A model generated the notes under the pieces. That model made no database searches. It worked only from the letters and a program-made list of their open reading frames with translations, and had not been told where the DNA came from. A stretch of DNA of 64,000 nucleotides, taken from contig NC_072795.1 of assembly GCF_028583425.1 (NCBI RefSeq), forward strand, positions 12,113,001-12,177,000. Direction: 5' to 3'. Each line of letters opens with the position of its first letter. Position 1 is the stretch's first letter. Made by a program: the position numbers and the translations under genes. Source of the DNA: Eublepharis macularius (lineage: Eukaryota; Chordata; Lepidosauria; Squamata; Eublepharidae). This document shows, one piece after another, positions 60,029-64,000 of this stretch.

Positions 60029-60278
60029 CAGCAACAACATTCAATTTATATTCCGTCCTTCAGGATAACTTAATGCCCACTCAGTGCGGTTTACAAAGTA
60101 TGTTGTTATTATCCCCAAAGCAATAATTACCCTGTGAGGTGGGTGGGGCTGAGAGAGCCCTGAGAGAGCTGTGACTTGCCCAAGGCCACCCAACTGGCTT
60201 CAAGTGGAGAAGTGGGGAATCAAACCCGGTTCTCCAGATTAGAGTCCTGCTGTTCTTAACCGCTGCACCAAACATCCT
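59975..60278 (-). repeat. tRNA-derived SINE with long ATT-repeat tail
   Basis: About eighteen TTA units (59,975-60,027) form the tail. Then come GTGCGGTTTACAAAGTATGT, GAATCAAACCCGGTTCTCC and CTTAACCGCTGCACCAAAC. Confidence 0.75.
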
Positions 60279-60599
60279 CCGGTGATGGAGGATGTGTGTG
60301 ATCTAGGACTTGGCAAGATCCCTTTTGATCTTGTGCTTACCAAAGCTGACTTGTGCAAAGTTACCCAACCTAGGTCCAGAAAACGGAGCAAAAGGGCCAT
60401 CAAATGTGGCAGCGGGCTCCATCTTGGCTCTTCATGTAACACATTTTTATCCTGCCTTTTCGCTCAAGCGCTCCGGGCTGTGTAGATGATATTCTCTTCC
60501 TGCTTTTTATCCTCACCACACCCCTGTGGGGAGAGGCCAGGTAACTGGCCCTAGTTACCCCAGTGAACTTCATGTCTGAGTGGGGACTGAACTTACTAT

Positions 60600-60860
60600 A
60601 TAGCAATAACAACATAATAATAATATTCCATTTATATATTGCCCTTCAGGACAAAACACCCACTCAGAACGGTTTACAAAGTGTGTTATTATTACCCCCA
60701 CAACAGTAAACACCCTGCGAGGTGGGTGGGTCTGAGAGAGCTCTGAGAGAGCTGTGACTAATCCAAGGTCACCCAGCTGGTTTCAAGTGGAAGAGTGGGG
60801 AATCAAACCTGGCTCTCCAGATTAGAGTCCTGCCGCTCTTAACCACTACACCAAACTATA
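60600..60860 (-). repeat. tRNA-derived SINE, second family
   Basis: AATAACAACATAATAATAAT (tail), AGAACGGTTTACAAAGTGTG, GAATCAAACCTGGCTCTCC and CTTAACCACTACACCAAACT. Confidence 0.75.
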
Positions 60861-60882
60861 AATCTCTTGTGGGAAAGGCGGG

Positions 60883-61075
60883 GCTGTAGCTCAATAGAAG
60901 AGCATCTACTTAGCGTGCACAAAGTCCTAGATTCAGTCCTTGGCATCTCCAGTTAAAAGGACCAGGCAGGAGATGATGAGAGACATCTCTACCTGTTGAG
61001 CCACTGCCTGTCTGAGTAGACAGTACTGACCTTGACCAAGGGTCTGATTCAAACCAGTACAGACTGATGACCCCC
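60883..61075 (+). repeat. tRNA-derived SINE (GGCTGTAGCTCAATAG family)
   Basis: A box GGGGCTGTAGCTCAATAGAA, B box-like AGATTCAGTCCTTGGC and body CCAGTTAAAAGGACCAGGCA and TGTCTGAGTAGACAGTACTG. Confidence 0.75.
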
Positions 61076-61212
61076 ATTCTCCCGCCTTGTGTGTCTCTGA
61101 TTTGCTAAACAGTTAGGGCATCATGTCCTTGCGCATTGTCAACGATTACTATGAAGTAGATACCTTGCATCTGCTCTAGGGACATTCCACTTGCGCACAA
61201 ATCCAGTTGAAA

Positions 61213-61443
61213 TAGAAAAGAGCAGGAGTCCAGTAGCACCTCTAAGACTAACAAAATTTGTGGTAGGGTGTAAGATTTCGTGAGCCACAGGTAACTTCTT
61301 CAGATCTGGTATGTGAAGAAGTGAGCTGTGACTCACGAAAGCTCATACCCTACCACAAATTTTGTTAGTCTTAGAGGTGCTACTGGACTCTTGCTCTTTT
61401 TTTTCTGCTACAGACAGACTAACAAGGCTACCCATCTTGATCT
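61213..61443. mobile_element. Foldback retroposon with 12-bp TSD
   Basis: Flanked by ATCCAGTTGAAA (61201-61212) and ATCCAGTTAAAA (61444-61455). The arms GGAGTCCAGTAGCACCTCTA and TAGAGGTGCTACTGGACTC pair. The right-only 3' end is CAGACAGACTAACAAGGCTA. A different subfamily (TACCACAAATTTTG) from the 21.7-kb copy. Confidence 0.8.
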
Positions 61444-64000
61444 ATCCAGTTAAAAGTAATGCAGATGTCTGGGGGACGAATGTCTGGTGTGCAGATCTCC
61501 TTGCCTTGAGCAAGACAAGAATCTTGGGCATCTCAGAAGCCTTGCCTGATTCTCTCCCACTTCTTTCTTCTTCGTGCAGGTGCCCTCCTGGCCGGATTCT
61601 GGTATCACATTGCTGCTGTCCTTGTGGGATGAGAAGCAGGAGAGAGCTTGCCTCCTTCCAAAGAGCAGTGCCCAACGCAGCTGCTGGCTGGACCTTTTTC
61701 TGTTCCCTTTCCGTGTCTGGATGCCCCCTTTGGTGCCCGCCTGGTTGCCACCACGGTTCCGGACTGGGTTCAATACTGCCCCACGAGGAACGCCTTTCCC
61801 TTTCACGCCTCTGTCAGTGCCCTTCTTTTTGGCCACTCTGGTGCCTGGCAAGCTGCCTTCTCTGGATTGGGGGTTGGGCATAGCAGCCTCAAGGCTGTAG
61901 AGGACCCCCTTCCCTCTACACCCGTTGCTCCTCTTCCCCTGTCCCGTTCTCTTTGATTTAGTTGCAGTGGCAGCTGCAGTGCGTGCTGTCACAATTTCTT
62001 ACGGTAGCGTGTGTACATGTGCCCCTCTGCAGAACAGAAACCTGGCGGAGCTTCGAGGGCGTTAAATGAGATGGGTGCTAATTGAACTGAGAAGGGGGTT
62101 AGCCTGCTTGAGGTCTCTCTCTTGCCCCAGCCGAGTTCCTTATGGCTCCTGTTGGAATCAGGCAAGGGGGAAGAAGTAGGAAGGCAAGGGTGGCTCCATG
62201 GAGCCCGTCACTGAGAAAATCCATGTGTAGGTTGAAGACCAGATCTCTCCCCATTTAGTATTTCAAGTATGTTGCATCAGAACAGAGAAATTGTACTTTT
62301 GACTGTCAAGTCTCATGTTCTGTAGCATTAATGAATTCCTCTCTGAAAGCGGATTATTGGCCCGTGTCAATGAAATCCATCGGCCCAGAGGAGCTGCCTT
62401 GGCGTACTCCGAGTCTGGCCTGGCATACAGAGGGAATGCTGATCATACATGCTGGCTTTAGTTGTTTTGAATTTTAACCTGCCCTCCTTCCCAGAGTATT
62501 CAAGCTGGGTAAGAACTATTTCAGAACAGGGAATGTGAGTTTGTCCCCCTCCCCAAATATTTATATCCTAGATCCCAAATCAAGCCCGGTGCTTGCCCAT
62601 ATATGTGGGAACGGCTGCTGCCGCCAGCCCCGCGACCTCTTTCCGCCGAGCTGCCGAAACCAGACAGCTGTGCGGCAACATCTGCAGGCATTTTTGAGAC
62701 CCGCTTAGGACCTGGTGTCCTCTCACAGCACCAGCTAAAAGGTTCTGCCTTCGGCCCTTTCTGAGCTGCACAAAACAGGTCATGTTTGGGGGTCGGGGGG
62801 CCTTTTGCCAACTTAGGGTCTTGGCCAGTGTCAGATTTGCCCGTATGGGGAGCTGGCCTTGGGATGCTGAGGCAGAAGGTGTTTGGGGATGTGCGATGGT
62901 CTCGGACGATCTCTCGAAGGCCTCTTGCTCTAAATCATGCTGAGGATATGCAGTAGATAGAAGGCAGTCTCCTTAGCAATGTACAGAGCAGCTTACGGCT
63001 AAGGCTGGAAATCCAAATAGTGGCACGGGTTTTGCTTGAAATCTATAACTGGAGAAGCAATTGCTGTGAGTAAATAGGAGCTTGGCCCAAGGAAAGCTGG
63101 GAAATCAGTGCTGTTGCTACTAGCGCAAGTCTGAGCTCCCCATGCAGGGGCCAGGCCTGCGTCTGAGGATGGAGCTGTTGCCTGAAGGCCACCAGCCAGC
63201 AGCTGGCACGTGCAGAGAAGCGGCAGGGAGCCTCAAACCCTTCCCCAGCTGGCTGCTTCTGTCCCGATTTCCTCCTTTAGAGCCTCTTTGGTTTTCTGCC
63301 CTAGTTCCGAGATGGAAGTAAGCCTGCCTGGGTGAAGGAATCGAGGGAGGAAAATTGCTGCTTCTCCAGTAGAAAAGGCAGCTTCCTTGCTACTGTTCGA
63401 CATCTGTCAGTGGGAAACCGCTGGAGGATCTACTCCCTTGACAGCTCCATTGGCCTTGGTCATGTGCTTGATCCGTTTGTGAGTTCTGGGGTGGCATTTG
63501 ATTGTGAAAATACATCTATTGGCATAAACTGGACCACTGGAAGTGTTCAGTGAGCCATCGGCCCCCACCTGCCTGGACTGGGGCTGAATGACCTGTGATG
63601 CTCAGTAATGCAATTCTTTCCTTCCCCTCCCCTTTTTGAGAAATGAAAAGCAGCCTTCGGAGGCTGCAAGCGGATAGAAGACTGAGGGGAGGGGCTACTC
63701 CATCCATTCTGCCCAGACATTTATCTGTTCTGATGTTCCCTCCCCAAGCCACGCCCTCCCAGTGAACTAACATCACATCCTCAAAGGAAGAGGCAATTTT
63801 GCATGGAATGGCCAATTCCAGGGGCTACTGGCATCCGGCCTAAAATAGGCTTGTGCAGTTTGGGCAGTTTTTACAGTTCCAACACAAATAACCGAACTAG
63901 CCCCAAATCCACAATTCAGCAGCAGATTCCTCCATGGGGAAGCGGGTTCCAGGGGAGCCCATACCATTGCCTCTGTGTATGAACTGGATCTTCTAAGAGA

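Larger units (their letters stand above)
56643..64000. other. Region downstream of the MFSD8-like gene, no gene recognised
   Basis: Apart from the listed MITEs, SINEs and one foldback element, I see nothing coding. The stretch 61,560-64,000 is largely repeat-free unique sequence with several short open frames, none with a recognisable domain. In mammals POLR2H is, as I recall, followed on its 5' side by CLCN2, but no CLCN2 exon is visible here. Confidence 0.5.

Noticed and set aside
61450-61992. Open frames of 108-180 aa on both strands downstream of the MFSD8-like gene, one after an acceptor-like TTCGTGCAG
   Set aside because: No family similarity. The MFSD8-like frame already ends at 56302-56304 with a polyadenylation signal soon after, so this is not a further exon.

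Overview
This is vertebrate nuclear DNA, almost certainly from a squamate reptile (a lizard, possibly gecko-like). The genes are vertebrate genes split by GT-AG introns. Everything between them is dense with squamate-type repeats: several tRNA-derived SINE families, a 5S-rRNA-derived SINE, L2/CR1/L1-like LINE tails, hAT MITEs, foldback retroposons and solo LTRs. No prokaryotic features (operons, ribosome binding sites, CRISPR) are present.

Layout of genes. (1) Positions 1-101 (+) hold the last coding part of thrombopoietin (THPO), entering from the left edge. (2) Positions 4644-14334 (-) hold the complete five-exon POLR2H gene, for the RNA polymerase I/II/III shared subunit RPABC3 (150 aa). 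It converges on THPO, as I recall for mammals. (3) Positions 23089-56304 (+) hold a complete twelve-exon gene for a 494-aa twelve-helix major facilitator protein related to MFSD8/CLN7 (here MFSD8-like). It lies head-to-head with POLR2H but 8.7 kb away, and starts in a CpG island. All 17 exon boundaries of genes 2 and 3 were read directly and the phases join without conflict. I recognise no further gene in 56.7-64 kb.

The intergenic and intronic DNA is a stack of mobile-element insertions, many with readable target-site duplications (TSDs). hAT MITEs carry 8-bp TSDs. A family of short palindromic MITEs repeatedly inserts into 5-bp CTNAG sites. Foldback retroposons, probably Penelope-like, carry 12-17-bp TSDs and a hammerhead-like core. 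Several solo LTRs split SINEs. One three-level nest runs SINE, then LTR, then LINE.

The most striking observations are: a hAT MITE inserted exactly at the exon 6/intron 6 border of the MFSD8-like gene, so that its TSD duplicates the 5' splice site; the CTNAG-targeting palindromic MITE family with five readable copies; and the conserved CTGANGA-stem-GAAA hammerhead-like core in unrelated foldback families. THPO also ends 32 codons into this window without the long glycan domain that mammals have.
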